In this document: positions 16,025-24,382 of the stretch, one piece after another
Position numbering within the stretch: the stretch's first letter is position 1
Layout of the letters: the number at the start of each line of letters is the position of its first letter
Assembly (NCBI GenBank): GCA_947455025.1
Contig: CANGLU010000002.1
Span: 30,004 to 94,003, forward strand
DNA from: Hyphomicrobiales bacterium
GTDB taxonomy: Bacteria; Pseudomonadota; Alphaproteobacteria; Rhizobiales; Beijerinckiaceae
Length of the DNA: 64,000 bases
Reading direction: 5' to 3'
Notes under the pieces: model-generated
The model's database searches: none
What the model was told of the DNA's origin: nothing
What the model saw: only the letters and a program-made list of their open reading frames with translations
Program-made: the position numbers and the translations under genes

Positions 16025-16696
16025 TTAGGCCGCGAGGTTGCTCGCAAAAAACTCTAGCGTTCTTGTCCGCGCGAGTTCGGCGCTGGGTTGATCATAGCTA
16101 CCGCGCTGGTCGCAGTTGAAGCCGTGATCGGCGTGATACACATAGACAGGCACCTTGGGCTGCGCCTTCTTGATCTCGTTCACGCCTTCAATCGGGATGT
16201 GTTTATCCAATTCACCGAAATGCAAAATCGTTGGCACCTGAGGTGTTTCATCTTTCATGGCGATGATGCCGCCACCGTAATATCCGGCAACTGCTGATAG
16301 GCCTGAGAGTTGGCAGGCCGAGGCATAGGCCATTGTGCCACCCCAGCAATAGCCAACCAAACCAACTTTGCCCGCCTGTTTGGCATAATCGATGGCCGCC
16401 GCGATATCGAGCAATGTCTTTTCGCGCTTTACTTGCTGCACAAGGGCATAACCGGTTTGCATGTCGTCCTGAGTGTATCCGACTTCAAATCCGGGCTCCA
16501 CGCGATCAAAAAGGGCAGGGGCGATCACCAGATAGCCATGTGAAGCGTAAAGGTCAGCAACGCTGCGGATATGCGAGTTCACCCCGAATATTTCTTGCAA
16601 CACCACCAAGCCCGCACGGGGTTTTCCGGCCGGCTTTGCGACATAGGCACTGATTTCAACGCCATCTTTGGTCTTTAAGGTGATCGTCTCGCCCAT
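16025..16696 (-). CDS. Dienelactone hydrolase family protein
   Basis: 223-residue alpha/beta hydrolase with a cysteine nucleophile, Cys117 in GYCWGG, an acid in ILHFGELDKHIP near 169 and the His in YHADHGFNC near 202, the triad of carboxymethylenebutenolidase-type enzymes. The early LQEIFGVN near 33-40 is also typical. These open dienelactone rings in chloro-aromatic breakdown, but many homologues in general genomes have unknown substrates. It is first of a two-gene minus-strand operon. Confidence 0.85.
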   Translation of the reverse strand: MGETITLKTKDGVEISAYVAKPAGKPRAGLVVLQEIFGVNSHIRSVADLYASHGYLVIAPALFDRVEPGFEVGYTQDDMQTGYALVQQVKREKTLLDIAAAIDYAKQAGKVGLVGYCWGGTMAYASACQLSGLSAVAGYYGGGIIAMKDETPQVPTILHFGELDKHIPIEGVNEIKKAQPKVPVYVYHADHGFNCDQRGSYDQPSAELARTRTLEFFASNLAA

Positions 16697-16739
16697 TGTC
16701 GTTACTCCGAATCCTGAATGCTACACTCTAATGCTTCGC

Positions 16740-17309
16740 TTAACTGTCGCCCAGTTCTGTGACAATAGCGCTAATGACGCGAGGGTTTGTCGGCTCCGTG
16801 GCCGTCGGGAAGATCGCCGCAAGTCGGCCATCGCGACCGATCAGGTATTTATGGAAATTCCAGCGAGGCGTTTCCGATGGCTTGAGCTGCGCTGTCCATT
16901 GATAAAACGGATGGGCGTCGGCACCCTTTACGACCTGTTTGGCCGCAATTGGGAAGGTGGCGTGGTATTCGCCCTGCGCCGTTGCCAAAATTTCATCGAC
17001 TCCGCCAGGCTCTTGGCTGCCGAAATCATTCGAAGGCACGGCGATCACAACGAGGCCGCGGGGACCATAACGCGTATAAAGCTGCTCCATTCCCGCCAAT
17101 TGTCCGCTAAAACCGCATTGGGACGCGGTATTGATGACAAGGATGGGCTTGCCCTTAAAATCAGCCAGCTTGATATCGCCGCCTTTGAGCGCCGGAAAGG
17201 AAAAGCGATAGGCGTTGATCGCCGTCATATCCGTCGCCCGAGCGAGAGAAGGTGCAAAAGCGAGGCTGCTCAAGAGAGCCAAACCCTGTCTGCGGCTAAA
17301 ATGTCGCAT
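16740..17309 (-). CDS. Exported glutathione peroxidase-like protein
   Basis: 189 residues. A 25-residue N-terminal signal (MRHFSRRQGLALLSSLAFAP, then SLARA) carries an SRRxxL twin-arginine-like motif, followed by a glutathione peroxidase domain. The peroxidatic Cys65 replaces selenocysteine in NTASQCGFSGQ, and the WNFHKYLIGRDG block near 149 is intact. Such enzymes reduce hydroperoxides using thioredoxin-like thiols. Location in the periplasm is inferred from the signal; most GPx proteins are cytosolic, so this is somewhat unusual. Confidence 0.85.
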   Translation of the reverse strand: MRHFSRRQGLALLSSLAFAPSLARATDMTAINAYRFSFPALKGGDIKLADFKGKPILVINTASQCGFSGQLAGMEQLYTRYGPRGLVVIAVPSNDFGSQEPGGVDEILATAQGEYHATFPIAAKQVVKGADAHPFYQWTAQLKPSETPRWNFHKYLIGRDGRLAAIFPTATEPTNPRVISAIVTELGDS

Positions 17310-17409
17310 GGAATGCTCCTGTTTTGGTCATGAATATGAAGCTTGTACGCTTTAGACGGGTTGGTGGATGCTTCCATTTTCGCTTTCCATGTCGCGAAAG
17401 GGCTTTGGC

Positions 17410-18294
17410 ATGACGATGGTAGCCTATCCTTTTCCTACCTCACCAGATTATAAGCCCGCCATGGATGTGATGACGCAACAGGCTTTTGACGCTGCGGGTC
17501 GCCGATTGGGCGGCTATAGCCGCACGCTTGTCATGGGTATTTTGAACGTTACACCCGACTCCTTCTCGGATGGCGGCCGGTTTGATTCCCTTGAGCGCGC
17601 GGTCATCCATGCGGTTGAAATGATGGAGCAAGGCGCGGATATTTTGGATATCGGCGCGGAATCGACCCGCCCCGGGCATGAAGCCGTCCCGGCGGACGTC
17701 GAGATAAGCCGCCTTATTCCGGTTTTAGATGCGCTGAAGGGCCGTGTTTTTTGTCCTATTTCGGTTGATACGACCAAAGCGAAGGTCGCCGAAGCCGCTC
17801 TCGCTGCGGGTGCAACCATCGTCAACGATGTTTGGGGCTTTCAAAAAGACCCCGGCCTTGCCGACGTTACGGCCACAAATGGGGCGAGTGTCGTCTTGAT
17901 GCATAATCGGGCAGATATCGATCCGATGATTGATATTGTCGACGATATGCTGCGCTTCTTGGAAAAATCATTGTCGATTGCTCAGAAGGCGGGCATTTCG
18001 CTCGATCGAATATCCCTGGATCCCGGAATTGGCTTTGGTAAGACGTTAGAGCAAAATATTACCGCGATAACGCAACTGTCGCGGCTTAAGACATTGGGGT
18101 GTCCTATATTGGTTGGTGCCTCGCGCAAATCGATGATTGGCAAAATTATTGAGTCCACGACCGATGAGCGTTTGCCCGGAACGCTCGCAATTCATACTGC
18201 GGCAATCTTGAACGGCGCGGACATCATTCGCGTCCATGATGTAAAAGAGGCGGTACAAGCCGCCCGTGTGACCGATCGTTTGAAGGATATCTGA
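17410..18294 (+). CDS. folP: Dihydropteroate synthase
   Basis: Joins p-aminobenzoate to hydroxymethyl-dihydropterin pyrophosphate in folate synthesis; target of sulfonamides. The protein, 294 residues from this start, has MGILNVTPDSFSDGG near 39-53, DIGAESTRPG near 79-88, VNDVWGF near 137 and GASRKSMIG near 235. ATG 17410 is favoured by AAAGGG seven bases upstream; ATG 17368 would add 14 residues and cannot be excluded. It is first of folP-folB-folK, with a 1-base overlap to folB. Confidence 0.93.
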   Translation: MTMVAYPFPTSPDYKPAMDVMTQQAFDAAGRRLGGYSRTLVMGILNVTPDSFSDGGRFDSLERAVIHAVEMMEQGADILDIGAESTRPGHEAVPADVEISRLIPVLDALKGRVFCPISVDTTKAKVAEAALAAGATIVNDVWGFQKDPGLADVTATNGASVVLMHNRADIDPMIDIVDDMLRFLEKSLSIAQKAGISLDRISLDPGIGFGKTLEQNITAITQLSRLKTLGCPILVGASRKSMIGKIIESTTDERLPGTLAIHTAAILNGADIIRVHDVKEAVQAARVTDRLKDI

Positions 18295-18665
18295 TGGATA
18301 AGATCCGTATCAATGTCACGAAGCTCTCGCTGTTTGCCTATCATGGCGTCAATGACGAGGAGCAGCGTTTGGGCCAACGTTTTTATGTCGATCTGGCGCT
18401 GACGGTCGCAAACGTATCGGCCACGCAAACAGATTTGCTGGATGGCACGATTTCATACGAGCATGTCATCCAAGAAGTATCCGCTGTTTTCTGTGGCGAA
18501 AAATTTCGGACCATCGAGCGTGCTGCACGGGCGGTCTCGGATAGTGTGATGGCGCGTTTTCCAACCATCGAGTCCTTAACGGTTACGGTGCATAAACCGT
18601 CTGCTCCGGTCGCTGCGATTTTTGACGATGTCGCCGTTAGCGTGGAAGCCCATCGGAATGTCTGA
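18294..18665 (+). CDS. folB: Dihydroneopterin aldolase
   Basis: 123-residue enzyme converting dihydroneopterin to hydroxymethyl-dihydropterin and glycolaldehyde. The family pattern is clear: LFAYHGVNDEEQRLGQRFYVD near 13-33, ISYEHVIQEV near 53, the FRTIERAARAVSD region near 71, and VTVHKPSAPV near 98. It overlaps folP by one base and folK by eight, so the three are translated from one message. Confidence 0.92.
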   Translation: MDKIRINVTKLSLFAYHGVNDEEQRLGQRFYVDLALTVANVSATQTDLLDGTISYEHVIQEVSAVFCGEKFRTIERAARAVSDSVMARFPTIESLTVTVHKPSAPVAAIFDDVAVSVEAHRNV

Positions 18666-19137
18666 CGTTCTTTTGAGCCTCGGAAGCAATATCGGCGATC
18701 GTGCCGCCAATATTGCCGAGGCCGTTCGACGGTTAAATGACGAAACGGGTGTCAGTGTTAAAGCACTGTCACCGCTGTATCGCACTGTTCCCGTTGGCCC
18801 CGTTGCGCAAGATGATTTTATCAATGGTGCTGTGCGGATTGAGACGACGCTCGAAGCGGAAGAGCTCATGCGCCGCTGTCTTTCGATTGAGGCCGCCATG
18901 GGCCGCGACCGTGTGAACGGTTTACGCTGGGGCCCGAGGATTATTGATATTGATATCATCCTCTATGATGATCTCACCATCGCAACCGATGTGCTTACCT
19001 TACCGCATCCGCGCTTTCGCGAGCGCGCTTTTGTTCTGGTGCCGCTTGCCGATATTGCTCCGTCATGGATGATCGATGGTCGTAGCCTGAATGAGCTTGC
19101 CTTGAGCATCGATCATGTAGGGATTGAACGGGCTTAA
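18658..19137 (+). CDS. folK: Hydroxymethyl-dihydropterin pyrophosphokinase
   Basis: 159-residue HPPK that transfers pyrophosphate from ATP to 6-hydroxymethyl-dihydropterin. It begins MSDVLLSLGSNIGDR as the family does, and has the RDRVNGLRWGPRIIDIDIIL signature near 81-100 with the two magnesium-binding Asp, and LPHPRFRERAFVLVPL near 115. The start at 18658 overlaps the end of folB; an in-frame ATG at 18622 lies inside folB and adds no conserved sequence. Confidence 0.93.
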   Translation: MSDVLLSLGSNIGDRAANIAEAVRRLNDETGVSVKALSPLYRTVPVGPVAQDDFINGAVRIETTLEAEELMRRCLSIEAAMGRDRVNGLRWGPRIIDIDIILYDDLTIATDVLTLPHPRFRERAFVLVPLADIAPSWMIDGRSLNELALSIDHVGIERA

Positions 19138-19171
19138 CCGCTCCCGTGACGATACCGATCCGGCGTTTCAA

Positions 19172-20119
19172 TTAAATCGGCTTTAATCCCGCCTCGATCT
19201 GCGCGCGACGTCCTTCCAAAAACGGTGGTAGGGCCAGTTTTTCACCAAGGCTCTCCATCGGTTCATCCGCGTCGAACCCTGGGCCGTCGGTTGCAATTTC
19301 AAACAGAATACCGTTCGGCTCGCGGAAATAGAGCGAGTGGAAATAGAACCGGTTTACCTCACCCGAAAATGGAATTTTCAAGGCTTTTAATCGCTCAGCC
19401 CATGCATGATATTCGTCCATATCCGGCGTGCGGAAGGCAACATGATGCACCGCACCGGCGCCTTGTTGCGCCATTGGCAAATCTTGCCGTTCAACAACAT
19501 GGACTTCCGCTGCAGCGCCACCGGGACCCATTTTATAGACATGCACGCGATGGTCGGGACTGTCGGGTGATTTATAATCGCGTATTTCCTCCATGCCCAA
19601 AATTTTTGTGAGCGCTAAATCCGTATAACGACGATCAGCAACGGTCAGCGTAATCGGACCAAGCCCGCGAATTTGATGCTCTGCAGGTATTGGGCTTTTT
19701 TCCCATGGATGGCTTTCACCCACACCGCCATCATCGACGAGGGCCAAGCGCTGCCCTTCGGGATCTTCAAACAGCAAGGTAAGGCGACCATCGTGAACAT
19801 TGGTTTTTTTATAGGTAAGTCCCGCATCCGCGATGCGCTTTTCCCAATAATTAAGGGTGGCTATGCCATTGACCCGAAAACCTGTGCGCGAGATCGAGTT
19901 GGTGCCGCGTTGCTCAGGCCCCACGGGCCAATCGAAAAAGGTCATATCGGACCCGGGCGAGGCTTTGCCATCGGCAAAGAAGAGATGATAGGCGCTGACA
20001 TCGTCCTGATTGACGGTCTTTTTGACGAGCCGCAAGCCCAGAAACTGCGTGTAGAAATCGTGATTGCCTTTTGCATTGGCCGTTATCGCCGTCAGATGAT
20101 GAATGCCTTGCAGTTGCAT
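19172..20119 (-). CDS. Ring-cleaving dioxygenase of the VOC family (MhqO-like)
   Basis: 315-residue protein with two vicinal-oxygen-chelate modules. Metal-ligand positions are visible in LQGIHHLTAI near residues 3-12, AVHHVAFRT near 213 and FREPNGILFEIATDGPG near 264. The N-terminal pattern and length match hydroquinone/catechol dioxygenases of the PcpA/LinE/MhqO type, which cleave aromatic rings extradiolly with Fe(II). ATG 20119 has GGAG eight bases upstream; ATG 20155 upstream lacks a ribosome-binding site. The true substrate is unknown; quinone detoxification is plausible. Confidence 0.82.
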   Translation of the reverse strand: MQLQGIHHLTAITANAKGNHDFYTQFLGLRLVKKTVNQDDVSAYHLFFADGKASPGSDMTFFDWPVGPEQRGTNSISRTGFRVNGIATLNYWEKRIADAGLTYKKTNVHDGRLTLLFEDPEGQRLALVDDGGVGESHPWEKSPIPAEHQIRGLGPITLTVADRRYTDLALTKILGMEEIRDYKSPDSPDHRVHVYKMGPGGAAAEVHVVERQDLPMAQQGAGAVHHVAFRTPDMDEYHAWAERLKALKIPFSGEVNRFYFHSLYFREPNGILFEIATDGPGFDADEPMESLGEKLALPPFLEGRRAQIEAGLKPI

Positions 20120-20275
20120 CGTGCGGTCTCCGATTTCAGTGTTCGCGCTCACCATATGGAGGTGTAGCGGATTAAACAAAAGCTTTTCCCGATTGCATGA
20201 CAACAAGTTCCCCTTTGCGGGGCATCCTTTTGGCGGTCTCGAACGTAAGCCTGTCAGCAATCAAAGGAATTTTCA

Positions 20276-20650
20276 GTGTCCGATCTATCCCAACCCAAGC
20301 AATTGACGGTCTATTTTGATGGTGATTGCCCCATTTGTCGGTTCGAAATTGACCATTACAAACGGTGTACCGGCAGCGAAAAGGTCAATTTTGTTGATGT
20401 CGCGGCTGAAGTTTTGCCCGATTTGGGGGAGGAACTTGATCGGGATAAGGCGCTCGCGCGGTTTCATGTGCGTCGCGCCGATGGCTCGCTTGTCTCGGGT
20501 GCTGAAGGCTTTGCGCTGGTTTGGCAGACGCTTCCTTCTTGGCGGATTCTGGGCCGACTAGCGGTATGGCCACCGCTTCTTGCCCTAATGGAAGCGGGTT
20601 ATCGTGGTATTTTGCCCATTCGGGCGCGAATTTCCGCCTTCTTGCGCTAA
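20276..20650 (+). CDS. DCC family thiol-disulfide oxidoreductase-like protein (DUF393)
   Basis: 124 residues with the DxxCxxC signature DGDCPIC at 15-21 in YFDGDCPICRFEIDHY, and a hydrophobic C-terminal half with WPPLLALMEAGY. The family is thioredoxin-like by prediction and poorly characterised. It starts with GTG at 20276 behind AAAGGAA. The gene stands alone between the dioxygenase (minus strand) and the marR operon. Confidence 0.87.
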   Translation: MSDLSQPKQLTVYFDGDCPICRFEIDHYKRCTGSEKVNFVDVAAEVLPDLGEELDRDKALARFHVRRADGSLVSGAEGFALVWQTLPSWRILGRLAVWPPLLALMEAGYRGILPIRARISAFLR

Positions 20651-20704
20651 AAATGCAGAGCTGAGCTTCCAAGATTGCGGTTGCGAATGCAGGGCAAATA
20701 AATC

Positions 20705-20733
20705 ATAAGCATGCTTATCATAAGCTTGGTTAT
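20705..20733 (+). promoter_or_regulatory. Tandem palindromes, probable MarR/EmrR operator
   Basis: A perfect 14-bp palindrome ATAAGCATGCTTAT at 20705-20718 is followed at 15-bp spacing by an imperfect copy ATAAGCTTGGTTAT at 20720-20733, identical at 11 of 14 positions. They end four bases before the marR start codon. Two similar sites one and a half helical turns apart fit binding of two MarR dimers and self-repression of the marR-emrA-emrB operon. Confidence 0.65.
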
Positions 20734-20736
20734 GCA

Positions 20737-21219
20737 ATGCCCCTTTTATCGTCGCCCCGCCGTGAACTTGGCTTTCTTTTGTCGGACGCCGCCCGCGCCT
20801 TGCGCACTGTCGTCGATCAGCGGGCGCGTGAATTTGGCATGACTCGGGCGCAATGGTCGGTGCTCGCCCGCGTTCAGCGTAGTGAGGGGCTGAAACAGTC
20901 GGACCTCGCCTCGCAAATTGATATTGCTCCGATCACACTGGCCCGGATCATCGACAGGTTGAGCGCAACGGGCCTTGTCGAGCGCCGGCATGATCCTGAG
21001 GACCGTCGAGCTAACCGGCTTTATCTCACACCTGCGGCCCTTCCGGTATTAGAGAAGCTCGCTGCAACCGGCGAGGGCGTCATGCGGGAAGCCCTCACAG
21101 GCCTCGATGAGACCGCGATCCAAGCGCTTTCGCAACAATTACTGACCATCAAAACAAATTTAAAAGCCTGCCAAAAGCCGCTCGCTTTTCCGATTGAAAA
21201 TGGAGACGATCATGAATGA
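20737..21219 (+). CDS. MarR family transcriptional regulator (EmrR-like)
   Basis: 160-residue winged-helix protein. The recognition region is LKQSDLASQIDIAPITLARIID (about 52-73) and the wing VERRHDPEDRRANRLYLT (about 80-97), with the Asp-Arg motif of MarR proteins. These repress efflux genes and release DNA when bound by phenolic or lipophilic drugs. It is first gene of an operon with an EmrA-type adaptor (overlap 8 bases) and an EmrB-type pump, and it has tandem palindromes right before its start, so self-regulation is likely. Confidence 0.9.
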   Translation: MPLLSSPRRELGFLLSDAARALRTVVDQRAREFGMTRAQWSVLARVQRSEGLKQSDLASQIDIAPITLARIIDRLSATGLVERRHDPEDRRANRLYLTPAALPVLEKLAATGEGVMREALTGLDETAIQALSQQLLTIKTNLKACQKPLAFPIENGDDHE

Positions 21220-22306
21220 TGCAACGCCCCACACAACGGAGCGCCAATCAAAGCTAAACCGGCGCATGGTCTTGCTGGTGGGTATCCCATGTATCGCCCT
21301 CATCGGTGCCGCTGCCGCCTATTTGATGGGTGGCCGTTATATCTCGACCGACAATGCCTATGTCGCCGCGCAAAAGATTATCGTGACCCCGTCGGTTGCG
21401 GGTCGGGTTATTTCGATTGAGGTATCGGAAGGGCAGCGCGTGAAACCAGGCGATCCATTATTTGTGATTGATCCGGGTTCATATGAACTCGCCGTTAAAC
21501 AGGCGGACGCGCATTTGGTGCAAACGATAACGGGTTTTGAGAGTTTGGGTATCAGTCTGAAAAGCGTCGAGCGGCAAATCGAACTCGCCAAGGAAACGCT
21601 TAATTTAAGACAGGCGGATTCAGACCGTAAGACCGATTTGCTGGCGACCAAAGCAACCTCAAAAAACGATGTCGATAGCGCCAATATCGCTCTAGCCAAT
21701 GCACGCAACGCGCTTGAAGCCTTAGTCGCGCAAAAAGCAACGGCGCTAGCTCAATTGCAAGGCAAAGCCGATCTCGTGATTGATGAGTATGCGCCCTATA
21801 TCGAAGCAAAAGCAGCGCGGGATCGTGCCGTTCGCGACTTGGACGGCACCATTGTTCGTGCGTCGATTTCAGGCGTTGCAACGCAAGTTCCCTCGATCCA
21901 GCTTGGTCGCTATCTAACACCGGGAACGGCTGTACTTGCGCTTGTCGCGGATGAGCATCCATGGATCATGGCCAATCCGAAAGAGACAGACCTTACCTAT
22001 CTTCGGACGGGGCAGCCTGTGTCGATTTCAATTGATGCCTATCCTGGTCGTGTATGGCATGGAACGGTCGCTTCTTTAAGCCCGGGAACGGGTGCTGAAT
22101 TCGCCGTTCTTCCGGCTCAAAACGCCAGTGGCAATTGGGTTAAAGTCATTCAGCGCGTTCCCGTTCGGATCGAGTTTGTTGACGGTGGCGATCTGACTTT
22201 ATTGCGGACAGGTATGAGCGCACAAATCGAAATTGATTCTGGGCACACGCGCTCGCTTGCCTCGCTCATTGGAATAGCCTCTGCAGCCCACGCAGAAGGA
22301 CAATAA
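21212..22306 (+). CDS. emrA: EmrA-type membrane fusion protein
   Basis: 364-residue HlyD-family periplasmic adaptor. One N-terminal membrane segment (about 19-41), the STDNAYV hallmark near 45, a lipoyl half-motif VAGRVISIEVSEGQRVKPGD near 63-82, a coiled-coil hairpin in the middle, and the second lipoyl/beta-barrel part from about 205 on. It links an inner-membrane drug pump to an outer-membrane channel; no TolC-type gene is in the window. ATG 21212 has GGAG six bases upstream. Confidence 0.9.
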   Translation: MNDATPHTTERQSKLNRRMVLLVGIPCIALIGAAAAYLMGGRYISTDNAYVAAQKIIVTPSVAGRVISIEVSEGQRVKPGDPLFVIDPGSYELAVKQADAHLVQTITGFESLGISLKSVERQIELAKETLNLRQADSDRKTDLLATKATSKNDVDSANIALANARNALEALVAQKATALAQLQGKADLVIDEYAPYIEAKAARDRAVRDLDGTIVRASISGVATQVPSIQLGRYLTPGTAVLALVADEHPWIMANPKETDLTYLRTGQPVSISIDAYPGRVWHGTVASLSPGTGAEFAVLPAQNASGNWVKVIQRVPVRIEFVDGGDLTLLRTGMSAQIEIDSGHTRSLASLIGIASAAHAEGQ

Positions 22307-22313
22307 GTTTCAA

Positions 22314-23849
22314 ATGGCCGATCAAGATTCGGAAGCGTTTAAGCGGATCGCCATCACCATTTGCGTGATGATGGCAACGATTATGCAAGCGCTTGATACG
22401 ACAATTGCCAATGTGGCTTTGCCCTATATGCAAGGCTCTTTGGCAACGACACAGGATCAAGTAAGCTGGGTACTGACGTCTTATATTGTAGCGGCTGCCA
22501 TTATGACATCGCCCTTAGGGTGGATGTCGATGCGGTTCGGCCGCAAAAAATTATTTATTGTGTGCGCCGCAGGCTTTACGGTTGCGTCGATGTTATGCGG
22601 TGTTGCTCAAAGCATTGAGCAAATGGTTTTATTTCGCCTCTTACAAGGCGTGTTCGGCGCAGCCCTCGTCCCCTTGTCGCAAGCCGTTATGCTGGATGCT
22701 TACCCGATCGAACAACGCGGGCAAGCCATGGCCATTTGGGGCATGGGCGTTATGCTTGGTCCAATTATGGGGCCAACCCTTGGCGGGTGGCTAACCGAAG
22801 CACTAAGCTGGCGCTGGGTGTTCTTTGTGAATTTGCCCTTTGGCATTCTGACTGTTTTAGGGCTTTCAGCCATTATGGAAGAAACGCCTGCACGAAAAGA
22901 TGTTCCGTTTGATTGGCTAGGCTTTATTGCTCTGTCGATTGCCATCGGATCGTTTCAGTTGATGCTGGATCGCGGCGAGCAAGTCGGTTGGTTTGACTCG
23001 CTTGAGATCATCGCCGAGGCGGCCATCGCAGCATCGGGCCTTTATATTTTTCTGGCCCATGCTTTGACAACCGAGCGTCCCTTTATTCCTTTGGCGGTAT
23101 TTAGGGACTGGAATTTTACGGTCGCTTTGTTTTTGATGTTTATCGTTGGCATCATCCTGCTGGCATCGATGGCTTTGATCACACCCTTCATTCAAAATGT
23201 CATGGGCTATCCGGTATTGGCAGCGGGTGAATTATTAGGCGCGCGCGGCATAGGCACCCTTGTCGCCATGATGCTCGTAGGGCGCCTTTTAAAATCGATT
23301 GATTCAAGGCCTCTCGTGGCTGTCGGGCTGCTGATGTCGCTTTGGTCGATCTGGCAGAATATCTATTTCTCTCCCGATACATCGGCGTGGTGGATTGCCG
23401 AAACCAGTATCGTGCAGGGCATCGGTTTGGGCTTTATTTTTGTGCCCCTAAACAGTGCGGCCTTTGCAACCCTACCGGCGTCCTTGCGTACTGATGGCGT
23501 TGCGCTGTGGACGCTGATTCGAAATCTTGGCAGTTCCATCGGCGTTTCGATTGTCATTTCCCAATTAATTTCGGGCACGTCCCTCTATCGGACGAGGATG
23601 GCCGAATCATTGTCGCCCTTCAGTTTTGGGCTCCCGCTGAGTGGCGCATCGGATATGCTCGACCCATCAACGGCAATGGGGCAGGGGATGGTGGAAGGCC
23701 TTGTGATGCGCGAAGCAACCATCATTTCCTATAGCAATGACTATTTATTGATGTTTGGCGTCACCTTATTGGCCATTCCGCTGGTATTTCTGCTGAGAAA
23801 GCCACGTGGCACCCCTGCGACGCCGGCGCCTGCGGTACACGCGGATTAA
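22314..23849 (+). CDS. emrB: EmrB/QacA-type multidrug MFS exporter (DHA2 family)
   Basis: 511-residue inner-membrane proton antiporter with about 14 hydrophobic segments, as in DHA2 pumps. Motifs seen are LDTTIANVALPYMQG near 25-39, SWVLTSYIVA near 50, motif A (GWMSMRFGRKK) near 67-77, motif B with R of LFRLLQG near 105, and motif C (GMGVMLGPIMGPTLGGWL) near 143-160. It follows emrA by 7 bases. The pair expels lipophilic or acidic compounds across both membranes. Confidence 0.92.
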   Translation: MADQDSEAFKRIAITICVMMATIMQALDTTIANVALPYMQGSLATTQDQVSWVLTSYIVAAAIMTSPLGWMSMRFGRKKLFIVCAAGFTVASMLCGVAQSIEQMVLFRLLQGVFGAALVPLSQAVMLDAYPIEQRGQAMAIWGMGVMLGPIMGPTLGGWLTEALSWRWVFFVNLPFGILTVLGLSAIMEETPARKDVPFDWLGFIALSIAIGSFQLMLDRGEQVGWFDSLEIIAEAAIAASGLYIFLAHALTTERPFIPLAVFRDWNFTVALFLMFIVGIILLASMALITPFIQNVMGYPVLAAGELLGARGIGTLVAMMLVGRLLKSIDSRPLVAVGLLMSLWSIWQNIYFSPDTSAWWIAETSIVQGIGLGFIFVPLNSAAFATLPASLRTDGVALWTLIRNLGSSIGVSIVISQLISGTSLYRTRMAESLSPFSFGLPLSGASDMLDPSTAMGQGMVEGLVMREATIISYSNDYLLMFGVTLLAIPLVFLLRKPRGTPATPAPAVHAD

Positions 23850-23968
23850 AAGCCCCTGTGCTGTGGGCGACTATCGGCCCTGCACGGTCATGGACTTCCA
23901 AATTGACGATGATGCGTTAAAGTTGTGATCATGCAATATAGACTTCTGCGTTCGTATGGAAAACTGCG

Positions 23969-24307
23969 ATGACCTCTGAGAGACCTCCTTCTGTCGAAAA
24001 TTTGATGGTTGATGCCATTAAATCAGGCCTTGAAACGTCGTCGATCCTTCTGGTTGACGTTCGCGAGGCGCATGAGTTTGAAGCCGGCCATATTCCGGGT
24101 TCGGTTCTGGTTCCGCTATCGACTTTTAATGTTGCCGAAATTCCGGATGCGGCAGGTCGTCGCATCGTGTTGTCTTGCCGCTCTGGAAGGCGCTCGCTCA
24201 CCGCCGCTGCCATGGCCTTTGAACAGGGCCTTGCGATAGACGCGCATTATGCCGGGGGCTTTTTGGATTGGGTCGATCACAACGAACCAGTTGAAACGGG
24301 ATTGTAA
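23969..24307 (+). CDS. Rhodanese-like domain protein
   Basis: 112-residue single-domain rhodanese: LLVDVREAHEFEAGHIPGSVLVPLS near 27-51 and active-site loop with the cysteine in LSCRSGRRS near 68-76, then the typical GGFLDWVDHN near the C-terminus. It carries persulfide sulfur. No signal peptide. The ribosome-binding site is weak. It lies before the orphan molybdenum hydroxylase subunit, whose cofactor needs a sulfido ligand; a link is only suggestive. Confidence 0.88.
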   Translation: MTSERPPSVENLMVDAIKSGLETSSILLVDVREAHEFEAGHIPGSVLVPLSTFNVAEIPDAAGRRIVLSCRSGRRSLTAAAMAFEQGLAIDAHYAGGFLDWVDHNEPVETGL

Positions 24308-24382
24308 TTCGGCGCTGACACGCCAAAATGTCATAAAAATCTGTTTAATTCATATGAATAAAGTCAAATCGGGGAAGAAGCT

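Noticed and set aside
16668..17333. 221-codon plus-strand frame opposite the glutathione peroxidase gene
   Set aside because: Complement of a recognisable GPx; its own product shows no family features.
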